In this document: positions 11,881 through 22,439 of the stretch, one piece after another | How the letters are laid out: the number at the start of each line of letters is the position of its first letter | Position numbering within the stretch: the first letter of the stretch is position 1 | Assembly: GCA_030704615.1 (NCBI GenBank) | Contig: CM060733.1 | Span: 35,154,001-35,218,000, forward strand | Reading direction: 5' to 3' | Origin: Takakia lepidozioides | Taxonomy: Eukaryota; Streptophyta; Takakiopsida; Takakiales; Takakiaceae | Length of the DNA stretch: 64,000 nucleotides | The notes under the pieces: model-generated | Databases searched by the model: none | What the model saw: only the letters and a program-made list of their open reading frames with translations | Told to the model about the DNA's origin: nothing | Translations under genes and position numbers: made by a program

Positions 11881-12430
11881 TTGAATGGCATAAGGTTGAA
11901 GAAATACCCAGCAATGTATTCAGCTCGATGTATTGCACAGAGGAAGACAGGGATATATAGGGACTGAGGTATCAATGCGTGGGATTACCGCGAAAGATAC
12001 CGACGGTGGAAAGAATCCTAAGCGAAATAAATAGCTGTCTACCATTAAATTACAGCCGACACTACATCTAGATATATCTCATGTGCACTCTTTATGAACT
12101 ATAGGCCCCAGATCTCCGGATCTGGGTGTGAACTGTCCCAACAGAGGTATCAAGATCAATAAGTGTCCTCAGTACATGATCTACTTCAAAGAGATGAGCT
12201 TCTTGGTACAAGCCCGGTATATACTGTAAATTTCAAAAGCGACATGGCAGCAGTTGTTTGCACATCCACTCCTTGCAACAGTATGGCACAGTAGATTCAC
12301 TCCCTAAAATGATAGAGAGACTGCACTTGAAAAGCTGTAAATAAATAGCTGCAAATAAATATCTCATGTGCACTCTTTATGAACTATAGGCCCCAGATCT
12401 CCAGATGTGGGTGTGAACTGTCTCAACACC
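11881..12430 (-). mobile_element. Copia LTR remnants, two starts
   Basis: On the minus strand a purine tract (GAGAGAGGG) is followed at 12,428 by TGTTGAGACAG, a typical copia 3' LTR start. The first ~70 bp of this LTR recur from 12,143 (TGTTGGGACAG), 285 bp on, and then the two diverge. Either two related LTRs lie side by side, or the LTR start was duplicated. The far end of either LTR could not be fixed. The block lies just downstream of the copia pol remnant, as expected for its 3' LTR. Confidence 0.55.
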
Positions 12431-12441
12431 CTCTCTCACAC

Positions 12442-13250
12442 CTAGATCACTGGCATAGCGTGCATCGGAAGTACTCCTCGCTCTTGTCCCCTAGGTAGAG
12501 TGACTATGCTTAGCTTTTGTTGACTTACCACCTGCTGTAGACTGATAACTCCTAGAGCATCTCTAAAGTGAGAGAACTTACGTTTTCCTAGTGGTTTTGT
12601 AAAAATATCATCAAGTTGATCGTCCGATGAGACATGGTTCAAATCAATTTCTCCACTCAAGATCTTCTCTCTAATGAAATGATAGTGCACCTCTATATGC
12701 TTTGTCCTTGCGCCATCTTAATGGCACTGGAGTTGTCACACCATAATTGAGCGGCTTTACCTATGAGGAAACCAAGTTCTTGAGTCAGTGTGCCTGCAAC
12801 CAGATCGATTCTCTTGATTCTTCAGTTATAGCTCTGTATTCTGCTTTTGTAGATGATAGGGATACAGACGGTTGCCATGGTTGCCGTTTACTCGACCATG
12901 TCACCGGCGATCCTCAGAAACACAAATGATCCTCCAGTAGATCGTCTGGTATCTTGGTCTCCTACCCAATCAGCGTCAACAAAGCCATCTAGTTCCACTC
13001 CTCCATCTGCATAGAACATAAATCCGTAGTCGTTCCCTTCAAATATCGGAAGATCCTCTTGATTGCCTCCATTTGAGACTTATGGGGTGCAGTCGTGACC
13101 TGCTAACCATCCCAATTGCGAAGCTGATATCTGGCAGTGTTAATTTCATCAGATAGATTAGTTTTCCTACCATCTTATGATACAAGGTTTCATCCACAGG
13201 TTCTTCTCCCAATATGTAAACCCAAGTTTCAATCAAGGAAAATCGGCGAG
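12442..13250 (-). mobile_element. Ty1/copia pol 3' end (RT tail and RNase H), decayed
   Basis: The right part encodes the RT-RNase H junction (Y-H-K-M-V-G-K-L-I-Y-L then P-D-I-S-F-A). The middle holds the RNase H signature D-A-D-W-V-G-D. The left ORF (12,442-12,690) is the element's C-terminus (Q-L-D-D-I-F-T-K-P-L). Frames change several times between these parts, so this is a pseudogene remnant. It is a different lineage from the copia in the composite repeat, which lacks this end. Confidence 0.8.
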
Positions 13251-14127
13251 TGCCTAACTAGCATGATTGAAGGCCGGGGGGGGGGGGGGCTAGTGGAGAG
13301 GCATGGGAAAGACACGCGGGAGTAGACGGGTGGGCCCGGGCGATAGGGACACCTAGAAAGAGGGGGGCTATTTTCGCCACCCTAGGTTCAACAACGTCTC
13401 GCAGAGTCTCGCAGAGTCTAAGTGTTTATTTTTTCATATTTCCAAAATTGCTGGTGGGGCCACTTGTGAATTTCACCCGGTGCCCATGTGGCGAGAGTTA
13501 GAAAAGTGGCTTTATTCCAGGAGTCACGTTTTCATTGGTCCACGTCGGCAAGGCTCCTGAAATTTCTCCTGGTGCTTTTTGGTGAAAATCTCGGATTTTA
13601 CCCCCCATAATGCATTTGTACAAGTAGTTGACCGAGTTTCCGGGTCGAAATCTGGCGATTTTTCGCAAAAAAAACACTACCGAGCGTAAACTATAATCGT
13701 ATCTGTCGTGCGCATACATATTGCTACAGAACAACGCTGTCCAAAACCACACAACACATGTGCACGCCACACACTAGCATATCACTAGTCCACCACTAGT
13801 CCAACCACTAGTCCAACCACTAGGCTGCCACTATGCTGTCCACTATGGCAGTCACTAGTCCACACAATCGCCCCCCTAGCTGGTGCTTAGGTCCCTCTAA
13901 GTCCAGATAGCCACAAGATGTGATAGTGACCATAGCCTCACTAAGTCCTCCACCACTATCCCTACTACACTCAAAACTCGATAGATCAAGAGGCCGGGTG
14001 CAAGAGTTGCCCCATCATTAGTCGCCGTCTTGCAACCTATGAACTTGAGCTTGGGATCTCATGTATTGACTCCTATGAGTTTGGCCTCCCATGTCTTGTT
14101 AGCTGTCTCCAGTCATGTCCACTGCCA
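13251..14127. other. No gene seen; simple repeats
   Basis: A G-homopolymer of about 14 bases (around 13,276-13,290) is followed by GC-rich unique sequence. A cluster of 'CCACTAGTCCA'-like direct repeats (about 13,775-13,865) is built on the SpeI-like palindrome ACTAGT. An ORF at 13,498-13,770 on the minus strand shows no recognisable domain. Confidence 0.6.
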
Positions 14128-15525
14128 CTATCCCAAGCAGTGTGGACACAACCAATCTCCGTCAGGAACCTTCTCAAGAGGTGGTGTCAAACATCCCATA
14201 TATCAACCCCTTGAGCATCGATCACACACCAACATGGTGGCTGCCCCTTTGGCAGACCCACAGAGCATGCACCTCAAACCTGCAGATACCACTGCCAAGT
14301 TTGGGTCAACTCTGCCATCGACATTGGGAAGGTGACATGGCGCACAATTACGCACATGGTCCTTCCAAGTCATGTCATCCCGATCCTCTAAGATCAGGAC
14401 CCATGAGGGCAACACCTCTCGAACCCTCAAAATAACACGTCCTGCAGTAACATCCAGAGTCGTAGGAGCAATCTGCTGCAAATAAACATAGTCACCAAGA
14501 CTAAACCTCCGAACCCCAGGACGATATCCTCCACCACGTATAGCAGCATACCTCAACGTATCACGGTGTTGTGCAATGGCAAGGTTCTCAAAAGCCATGG
14601 GCATGACTTTCTTGAACAACTCTGCACACTGATCACATGCACGTACTTACACGTCCGGATCGTCAAGGTTAAGGACTTGAGCAGTGTCCCTACGAATGGC
14701 TGCAGGCAAATCCGGCTCTCGGCCAAAGAGAAGGAAATATGGTGAGAAGGAGGCAAGTGATGCTTGTTTGCTGAACCTGTAGCCCATGGCTAACCAAGGA
14801 ACCTGAAGATCCCAATCTCCTAGGTGTCCCTTCTGCAAACCATACTTGCGCAAACCCCTCTTCACCGTCTGAACAACTCTCTCTGCCAAGCCATCGGCCT
14901 CAGGATGATCCCGAGAAGTGGTGCGGTGGTCTATCAAGGCTTTATCACACAAAGCCTGAAACTCCCCCAAGAACTCTCTCCCTTGGTCCGTGAGTACCTC
15001 AGCTGGAGCACCAAATCGGTTAAGCACACGATCCAAGAATGCATACGCAGCCCCCTCACTAGCCTTGTCAGGCAATGGAACCAACTCAATCCACTTGGAG
15101 AAGTGCTCCACCATCACCAACACATATCTGTGGTGGCGCATAGTCAGTGGCAACGGTCCTGTGAAGTCAAGACTCCACCTGTAGCCCAATCCCATGATTG
15201 ATAAAGGATGCAATTGTGGTGTAGAGGCGTTGAATGAAGCACGCACCCTGTCACACACCATGCACCTAGCCACGAACTGTTGCACCTCTGCATGCATACC
15301 ACGCCACCAATACTGCCCCTGCAGTAAACTGTGAGTGCGTCGCACTCCAAAATGCCCCAACTCCTTATGGGCATGCCGCACTAACCGTGCACGCTGTGTG
15401 GGGTGAGGCACAATCCTCACCCGACCATCCTCCCATACTCGGAGCAGGTGTATCCCCTCCCACTTGAACCTCTTGGCTCGTTGCAGGATCCGATCCCTCT
15501 CCCTGGCAGTGTTAGGAGGCAGTCT
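14128..15525 (-). mobile_element. Ty3/gypsy integrase fragment with C-terminal PHD finger
   Basis: An open frame from 15,525 carries an integrase: H-H-C-C zinc domain (H-K-E-L-G-H-F-G and C-M-V-C), catalytic D in L-D-F-T-G-P, D in L-T-D-Q-G-R-E-F, and E in G-L-A-E-R-V. After a stop near 14,650 the frame goes on (14,619-14,203) through a G-D-Y-V-Y-L-Q SH3-like C-terminal part. It then enters a Cys pattern C-x2-C-x9-C-x2-C. The finger continues past a TGA (14,203-14,205, probably from TGG) through G-C-L-T-P-P-L and ends W-L-C-P-H-C at about 14,131. This is a near-complete PHD finger where chromoviruses carry a chromodomain. The RT half is absent; the fragment stops abruptly at 15,525. Confidence 0.75.
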
Positions 15526-15527
15526 GG

Positions 15528-15600
15528 GACTTAGGCATTTTTATGGGTTCTGTGGAGTCTGGGACTTAGACACTTCTATGGGTTCTGAGGGGTACCCTTA
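15528..15600. repeat. Two-copy ~37-bp direct repeat
   Basis: AGTCTGGGACTTAG is followed by a similar ~22 bases (ending TATGGGTTCTG) twice in tandem, at the join between the integrase fragment and the minisatellite. It may mark an LTR edge, but no partner LTR is seen. Confidence 0.6.
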
Positions 15601-15614
15601 ATTTTTTGAGATAG

Positions 15615-15805
15615 CCCGTCACAGCCCGACACAGTCACAGACCGTCACAGCCATACACAGCCCGTCACAGCCCGTCACAGCCATACACAGCCCGGCACAG
15701 CCAGTCACAGCCCGTCACAGCCATACACAGCCAGTCACAGCCCGACACAGCCCGAAACAGCCGTCACATTCTGACACAGTCGCACAGTCAGTCACAGCTG
15801 TCATA
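15615..15805. repeat. CACAGCC minisatellite
   Basis: About 190 bp of tandem, imperfect units built from CAGCCCGTCACAGC and CATACACAG, with GACACAG variants. It lies at the 5' side of the gypsy element that follows and may belong to that element's LTR or leader. Confidence 0.75.
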
Positions 15806-16335
15806 GTCGTAGAGAACAGTTATCATGACAGGAAACGACTGTGGGGAACAACATCTGCCGGGGAACATGTAATTCACGGAGGACGGTTAGTGAAGGAAAA
15901 CGGTTAGAACAGGGGGGAAGGAGATAAAGCGGGCAGCGGAGACGGGAGATGATCACTTTTTGGGGGATGGAGATCACTGCTGGGGGACTTTAGCCACGGA
16001 GATCACTCCTGGGGAAGGACTAAGATCGAAGGAAGGGAAGCTGGCGAGGAGGAAGGAGATACTATAGGACAGAGTTAGTACGAGATGTAGGATTACTTAG
16101 ATGGATAGATTAGAGAAGTTAGGACATCAGCATGTATCCGATTATGATTAATCTGATTCTCATCCGATACAAACACCTTGTGTTAAGAAACTTGAATGAA
16201 GCTGTGTATGAATGAAATCAGGGGGCCCAAGAAGCAATCTGACGCTTAAAAAGATACCTGGTCATGATAAACAGGGAATATAAACTGATAAGGAATATAA
16301 TTGGAAACCCAACAATGATTCACTAGCTGCAGGTC
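15806..16335 (+). other. Probable 5' LTR/leader of the gypsy element
   Basis: This stretch has no ORF and lies between the minisatellite and the first gypsy ORF. It holds purine-rich GGGGGA runs and an AT-rich end. I found no TG...CA borders, no second copy to pair with (the 3' LTR is absent) and no clear tRNA-Met primer binding site, so the assignment is by position only. Confidence 0.35.
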
Positions 16336-17031
16336 ATGACTGATTGTTTCACGCGGGCTGAATGCTTAGAGATATCCAACTCTTCTATCTTGGAGTTTCC
16401 CCCTCGGATAGCGAAGGGATGGGTGAGTAAAAGCCGTGTGACATTTGGCGACCATACTGGGGAACTGAGTCATGAACAACCAGATGTGACAGGCATCTGG
16501 TGGGATCATGGTGGTTGGAGGATTAAAGAATTTGAAGTGAATCAAATTCCCTGTGGAACGAAAGAAGAAAGATTGTCCAAACAATTCTTTCAAAGGTTCT
16601 TGGAATTGCCAGACGGTTGTAAAGAAAATATTCTTAAGCGAGTGCATGATGCTGATCCGGAATGGGGTTTGGAGAAAGGAGTGATAAAGATTTATCAGGT
16701 AGCCTGTAGAGGAAGAGCACGGTGGTTACCAACATTGGTTTATGTGATAGCCTTACTATCTATTAAGCGGGTAGAGTTTGAAAGTTGGGAGGAAAGGAAA
16801 GTGAATGTTTACACTCATATGCATGAGGAGCTTGTATTGGTAAAGAATTGGATTCCAAAGGATATCTTGTGGATCAAACTTACACCAAGAACAGCTTTTC
16901 AGACTTGTTTACCATATGGTTATATGGTAACGGAGACTTCCAGTATAGCCAGAGGTACATTGAAGCTGGAAAGAAACCCAGGCATATATGAGAGATACTA
17001 CAGGAGAGAATTTTGGTTGTTGCCACACTAA
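16336..17031 (+). CDS. Unknown ORF at the 5' end of the gypsy element
   Basis: An uninterrupted 231-codon frame ends 21 bp before the gag start. The protein is Trp- and charge-rich (W-W-D-H-G-G-W-R near the middle) with no zinc knuckle, protease or transmembrane pattern. Its length, lack of stops in an element otherwise full of frameshifts, and position suggest a real extra ORF. Related gypsy lineages such as Tat and Athila can carry additional ORFs, but usually elsewhere. Function unknown. Confidence 0.5.
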   Translation: MTDCFTRAECLEISNSSILEFPPRIAKGWVSKSRVTFGDHTGELSHEQPDVTGIWWDHGGWRIKEFEVNQIPCGTKEERLSKQFFQRFLELPDGCKENILKRVHDADPEWGLEKGVIKIYQVACRGRARWLPTLVYVIALLSIKRVEFESWEERKVNVYTHMHEELVLVKNWIPKDILWIKLTPRTAFQTCLPYGYMVTETSSIARGTLKLERNPGIYERYYRREFWLLPH

Positions 17032-17052
17032 AAGAAATGAAAGATATGGGAC

Positions 17053-19318
17053 ATGAGTGATGAAAGAGAAGTTAGACTCCAAAGATATTTAGCAAAAAGA
17101 GAAAGTTATCTGAAAGCTCATTATCCATACATGTGGGAGAGAGGAATAGACATTGGGGAATCATCTGGACCTCTCACACCATTGAGATCAGGGAGTACAT
17201 CACCTATACCAGAGGAGCTAGAGTTGGATACCACACCTTCTTTTTCTTTGCAAGAAAGATTAAGGGACTTGGCAGAGGAAGAAGATCAACCACGAGGTGA
17301 AAGATCTGAGGTACATCCCTGGATAAAAGATTTGGCAGAAATCTTTGATAAGAGTTGGCATGGAACACCAAGAGCAGGAACTCCAGTTTCGGGAGCAGAA
17401 GAGGAGGATGCAGAACCAGCGGAGAGTTCAAACTCTCCAACATTATTACAAAATAGTTACATGAGTGAAGAAGAAGAAAACCAAGGAAAGAAATTGGAAG
17501 ATGGGGAATATGAAGAAGTAGACCCAGCAGCTGAGGTTGAGACTACAACCAGGACATCCCAACCCGTTGGACCTGGATCAAGTGGAGCACTTGGATCACA
17601 GGCCAACGAAGGTGTCGGCTCAGAGGGATCAGGCGAAAGACCTGGATCTGGCTCTGGGGGACAGGGAGTGTGGAAAGTAGTGCAACTGAGGCTGGGAATA
17701 CTGTGAATATAGAAAGGCCAGGAGCAGGAAGGGTTCAGGGGCCAGTAATTGGTGGAAGAACCACCATAAATACTACAGGTCCACAGGGACCAGCATCAGC
17801 CAAAAGGCCAACAACTGTCAGGGGGCAGGGTGTAGGGTCGCAGATGGCGTTACAACCAACACGGGCTAAACCACATTTTCCGATATATTCAGGGAAAAGG
17901 GATCCTGATGTACACATTAGCCAATTTGAGCACATGTGTATAGTGAACAATGAGAATGGCGATGATGCCAAGATAAGACTGTTTCCGTGTTCACTTATAA
18001 AGAAAGCCAGTGAATGGTATGCAAGATTCCCTGATAATCATTTCCTAACCTGGAATGGCTTGAGTACAGCGTTCCGAAATAGGTTCAGGACCAGTAAAAC
18101 TGAGGATGAAGTGTATAGGAGTTTACAGCAGCTGAAGCAGAAGAAGCATGAAACTGTTGAAGAGTATATGGAGAAAATGGAGTTGATGATGAAAAAGTTG
18201 GCTGCTATACCAGCACCAAGGCTTGGTTTGTGAATGGACTAAGGCCAGAGTTGCAAAAGAAAGTAGACATGTTACCCCACAATACAGTGGAGGAGGCATT
18301 TGAAACAGCAAACAGAATTGAGCAGTTGGGAATGCTCAGGAAGGAGAAAAGAGATGAAGAGGACTCTGAGGATGAGTCAGAAGAAGAAGAGGAGATGGAG
18401 CATAAAAAGAAGAATAAAAAGAAAGAAAAGATGAAGAGGGAAAATTATGAGAAGAGATTAGAAGAAATCTTGAAAAAGTATGTCACAGAGGCTGCAACAC
18501 ATTGGAGGAAGGGTGTTTGGTGTGCAAAATGTCAGAATGAAGGCCACACCATTACTGAATGCCACATGAAGGAGAAACACTGCACTATCTGTAAAATGGA
18601 TAACCATTCTACTGAGAATTGTTACTACAACAGAAGAACAGCAGTAAGAGAGCCTAGGCAGGTAAGGGTGCATCAAGTGCAACCCCAGCCAAGAAGAAAC
18701 AATGATCAAGACCACTATGGTAGGACAGGTGGTTATAACAATGGCATGGAAAGGAGAGGTAATCCAAGAGGGAATTACCAGCCAGGGAATCAGGATTACA
18801 GAAATAATCCCAGAACAGACCAAGGGCGAGGACCCAATGGAGAAGAACTGTGTTACTATTATAATCAGGCAGGACATCGTAAGGCGGCTTGTCCATTCTG
18901 GATCAGACACCAGAATGAGATGAGAGCTCCTAAGAATGAGGGGCTAGTAGTGGCAGCCCACATGGTTAGGCCATGTATTGTACCGGAAGTGAGTACAATG
19001 ATAGTAACAAGAAGCAGAGCCAAATTAGTACCTCCAGTGGAAGATGAAGTTGATGATAATGAAGATGGCAGTGATGTGCCTGAAGATGATGAGGCTTGGA
19101 GAGATGAGAAGGAACTGCACAAGGAAGTGGCGGATACCATACGGGAAATGCAGAAGAGTACTGATATTCCCATGGTAGACTCCTCAGACTCTGAAGGAGA
19201 AGAAGAAGTCAGTGAGGAAGAAGGAAAGAGGGAAGCCGCAGAAGTGCAGGGTAAGAAAGGGACATTGGCTGAAGTGATATGCCAGTCAAAGTGGAAATTA
19301 CCATTGGACAGCTATTAG
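17053..19318 (+). mobile_element. Ty3/gypsy gag, in three frames
   Basis: Starts at an ATG at 17,053 with an acidic, low-complexity N-terminal half. The frame switches near 17,690 into the gag core (F-P-I-Y-S-G, then W-Y-A-R-F, then E-T-V-E-E-Y-M). It switches again at about 18,225 (A-W-F-V-N-G-L). The nucleocapsid part has C-A-K-C...C and C-T-I-C...C knuckles near 18,520-18,625, and a later knuckle at about 18,849 whose second Cys is Tyr (C-Y-Y-Y-N-Q-A-G-H). It ends in a long acidic tail. The switches are scattered and not at slippery heptamers, so they look like mutations or base errors. Confidence 0.85.
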
Positions 19319-20034
19319 CTGTGGCACCTTATTGTAGACACAGGCTGTATCAAGCAATCAACAGGATTGCCCATTTGACAGAGAACACAGACCAAAACAG
19401 CAAGGTGACCAGTTATAATGTGAGGCCAGAAGGGCAAGAAACAATCATGGATTTTGATGATTCTATGCCAGTTATCCAGTTGAGAATTGGAAGCACAGAG
19501 CTGGCAGATGTACTGATAGATGGAGGCTCTGGTGTGAATATCATGACAGACCAATTGAGGCAGAAGCTAGGTCTAAACAACATGAAACCAGTCCCATTTA
19601 CAGTAACCATGGCAGACCAAAAGAGTGTACAGCCATTGGGATTGATCAGAGGAGTTAAAATACAGATTCAAGAGATGATCTTTAAGATCACAGTAACTGT
19701 GTTGAAGATGAATGAAGTCCTGGAAGCTTATTCCTTATTGTTGGGAAGACCATGGCTGAAACAGGCCAAAGTGTCTCATGATTGGAATTCACAGTTACTG
19801 ACTGTGCAGGATGGGTTGAACAAGATACAAATCACCACTAAGAAATCTGAAAGACTATCTGCTACAAGAAGACCAAGAGGGGTCAGAGAGTATGATTGGA
19901 AAGAAGGACTGGATGAGGAACAGGAAGCTACTTTGTTCGCTGCACACCCAGAGTGGGAACAGGTTGCAGAGATGCAATTAGAAGGCCTGAGTTGTTTAAA
20001 AAGTATCTACTGTGGTGCAGTGACAACAACCTAA
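19279..20034 (+). mobile_element. Ty3/gypsy aspartic protease
   Basis: Overlaps the gag end by 40 bases in another frame. The active-site region reads L-I-D-G-G-S-G-V-N-I-M (about 19,510-19,545), the D-G-G-S variant seen in some plant gypsy lineages, with L-L-L-G-R-P-W-L about 75 codons on. The frame stops at 20,034, but the protein continues in the next frame (19,953-20,171), then 20,172-20,372, up to the RT. Confidence 0.8.
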
Positions 20035-20171
20035 TTGAGGAGGAAATAAATAGTTACCCACCACATTTTTATGATGAAAGGGAAGGAGAGATTGATATCC
20101 TAGAGGAACCAGCCACTGTAAGTCTACAGGATGAAATAGTAACTGGTTGGACAATCACAGCTGATGAGTAG

Positions 20172-22345
20172 GTGAGGGAAGTGAATGTGGGAACTCAGAA
20201 GGAACCAAGGATGGTGAAGGTAGGGGCGGATCTAGAGCCAGAATTCTTTGAGGAAGCAAAGAGTCTGTTCATTAAATACAGAGATGTATTTGCTTGGAGC
20301 TATGAGGATCTGAAGGGGATACCACCTGAGATCTGTCAACATAAGATTGAAACCAGGATCAATACCAGTTAAACACGCGAGATACAGGATGAATCCCAAC
20401 TATGCAGAGAAGGTTGGAGAAGAGATCAAAAAGTTGGCTGAAGCTAAATTTATATACCCGATAGAGTACACAACTTGGTTGTCACCCATTGTGATAGTCC
20501 CCAAGAAAAATGGCAAACTAAGAGTTTGTGTGAACTACAAGAAGCTGAATGCTTGTACAAGGAATGATCATTTTCCTCTACCATTCACAGAAGCAGTATT
20601 GGACATTGTGGCAGGCCATGAAATGTATTCATTCATGGATGGCTTCAGTGGTTATAATCAAGTACAGGTGGCAGAGGAAGATCAAGGAAAAACACCTTTC
20701 ATCACAGACTGGGGTGCTTATGCATACAAAGTCATGCCTTTTGGACTTTGTAATGCACCAGCAACTTTCCAGAGAGTTATAAGTGAATCTTTTCAGGAGT
20801 ACCTTGATGATTTCATGCAGGTGTTCTTGGATGATTTCAGTGTGTATAGCTCTAAGAGTGAGCACTTACATAAATTGGAGTTGTGTTTGGCCAGATGCAG
20901 GATGAGAGGTCTGGGCCTGAATCCAGAGAAATGTACTTTCTGTGTGAACTCAGGGGTACTTTTGGGACACATAGTGTGTAAAAAGGGACTTCTAGTGGAT
21001 CCCAGAAAGACGGAGGCCATTAAAGCCTCCCCACCTCCAGTAAATGCTAAAAGTCTAAGGAGATTCCTGGGACAAACCAACTACTACAGAAGATTTGTCA
21101 GACAGTATGCACAGATAGCAGCACCTTTGAGCAAACTTTTAAAAAAAGACGCAGTGTTTGCATGGACAGATGAATGTCAACAGGCTTTTGAGGAACTGAC
21201 ATTGTCAATGACAACTACACCTGTATTGATTAATCCTCACTGGCAGAAAATGTTCCATGTTCACTGTGATGCTTCAGGAGAAGCATTGGGAGCGGTGCTA
21301 GCCCAAAATGTTACAGGAATGATAGATTCACCTGTGTACTATGCTAGCCGATTAATGAACAATGCTGAAAGAAATTATAGCACAACAGAAAGAGAAGCAT
21401 TGGCAATGATCTATGCAGTGAAGAAATTCAGGCATTACCTGTTGGGTAAGAAGTTTATGTTCTATGTGGATCACCAAGCTTTGATATACTTGGTAAACAA
21501 ATTTCTGATAAGCGAAAGAATAGCAAGATGGTTGATAATCTTACACGAATTTGAGTTTGAGATTATTTACAAGCCTGGGAGGCTGCATCTTGTGGCGGAC
21601 CACTTGTCACGGTTATCAACAGGTGAACCAGCCACAGGAGTCGATGATCAATTACCAGATGCGAGCTTATTTGCCGTGGAGATGCAGGGAAGTGCAGATG
21701 ATTGGTTAGATTGGCAATGGCCAATCAGATATTATCTTACTCATGGTCAATGTCCACCAAGTTATGGGAAGGAGCAAAGAAAGAGAATTGTTATCAAGGC
21801 TTTACCTTACACTATGGTAGGAAGCAGAATGTATAAGCTAGGACCAGATGGAGTGCTGAAGCGATGCTTATACCACCATGAAGTTGATAAAGTTTTGGAA
21901 GAAATTCATAAAGGAGTGGCAGGGGGCCATTTTGGAGAAGAGACTACCAGTAGGAAGATACTACTTGTCGGTTACTGGTGGCTTACCTTGTTCAAAGATG
22001 TGCACAAGTATTGTAAAACTTGTGATGAGTGTCAGAGGCTAGGACCATTGCAGAGGTCTGGAAAGATGGCTTTGCATCCTACAATGCCTACTGAACCATT
22101 TCAGAAATGGGGACTGGACTTTGTTGGACCAATAAACCCACCAGCCAAGAATACACAGAACAAGTATATAATCACAGCTACTGATTATACTACGAAATGG
22201 GTGGAAGCTAAAGCTCTGAGGGACAACACAGCTAAGTCCACAGCCAGGTTCATGTATGAGAACATACTTACACGGTTTGGCTGTCCCCTAGAATTTATCA
22301 GTGATCAGGGAAGTCACTTCATCAATGAGACCATAGAACTCTTTC
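20172..22345 (+). mobile_element. Ty3/gypsy RT, RNase H and truncated integrase
   Basis: From V-F-A-W-S-Y-E-D-L the protein passes by one frameshift (about 20,345-20,372) into a 690-codon frame. The RT has F-M-D-G-F-S-G-Y, V-M-P-F-G-L-C-N-A-P and the active site F-L-D-D (about 20,824). RNase H has all acidic positions (C-D-A-S-G, T-E-R-E-A-L, Y-V-D-H, V-A-D-H-L-S). Integrase has C-x2-C (C-K-T-C-D-E-C) and the first two catalytic Asp (L-D-F-V-G-P at ~22,117; S-D-Q-G at ~22,302). Homology ends at about 22,340, before the catalytic Glu; the last ~25 codons of the frame are foreign. No 3' LTR follows. Non-chromovirus gypsy; RT is intact, but the element cannot move by itself. Confidence 0.9.
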
Positions 22346-22439
22346 CCTTCGTCTGGCCAAGGAACTCTCCCCTTCCTAGACCAGTTCAGCAGAACAGAGC
22401 TCATGTGATGGTCGTTTAATGACCAAGAATATCCTGCTG

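Noticed and set aside
13775-13865. CRISPR-like array of ACTAGT repeats
   Set aside because: Repeats are short, irregularly spaced and without unique spacers of constant length, in plant nuclear DNA; simple repeat.
19279-19318. Programmed gag-pro frameshift in the gypsy element
   Set aside because: No slippery heptamer at the overlap, and several other random frame changes occur in the same element, so error or decay is simpler.
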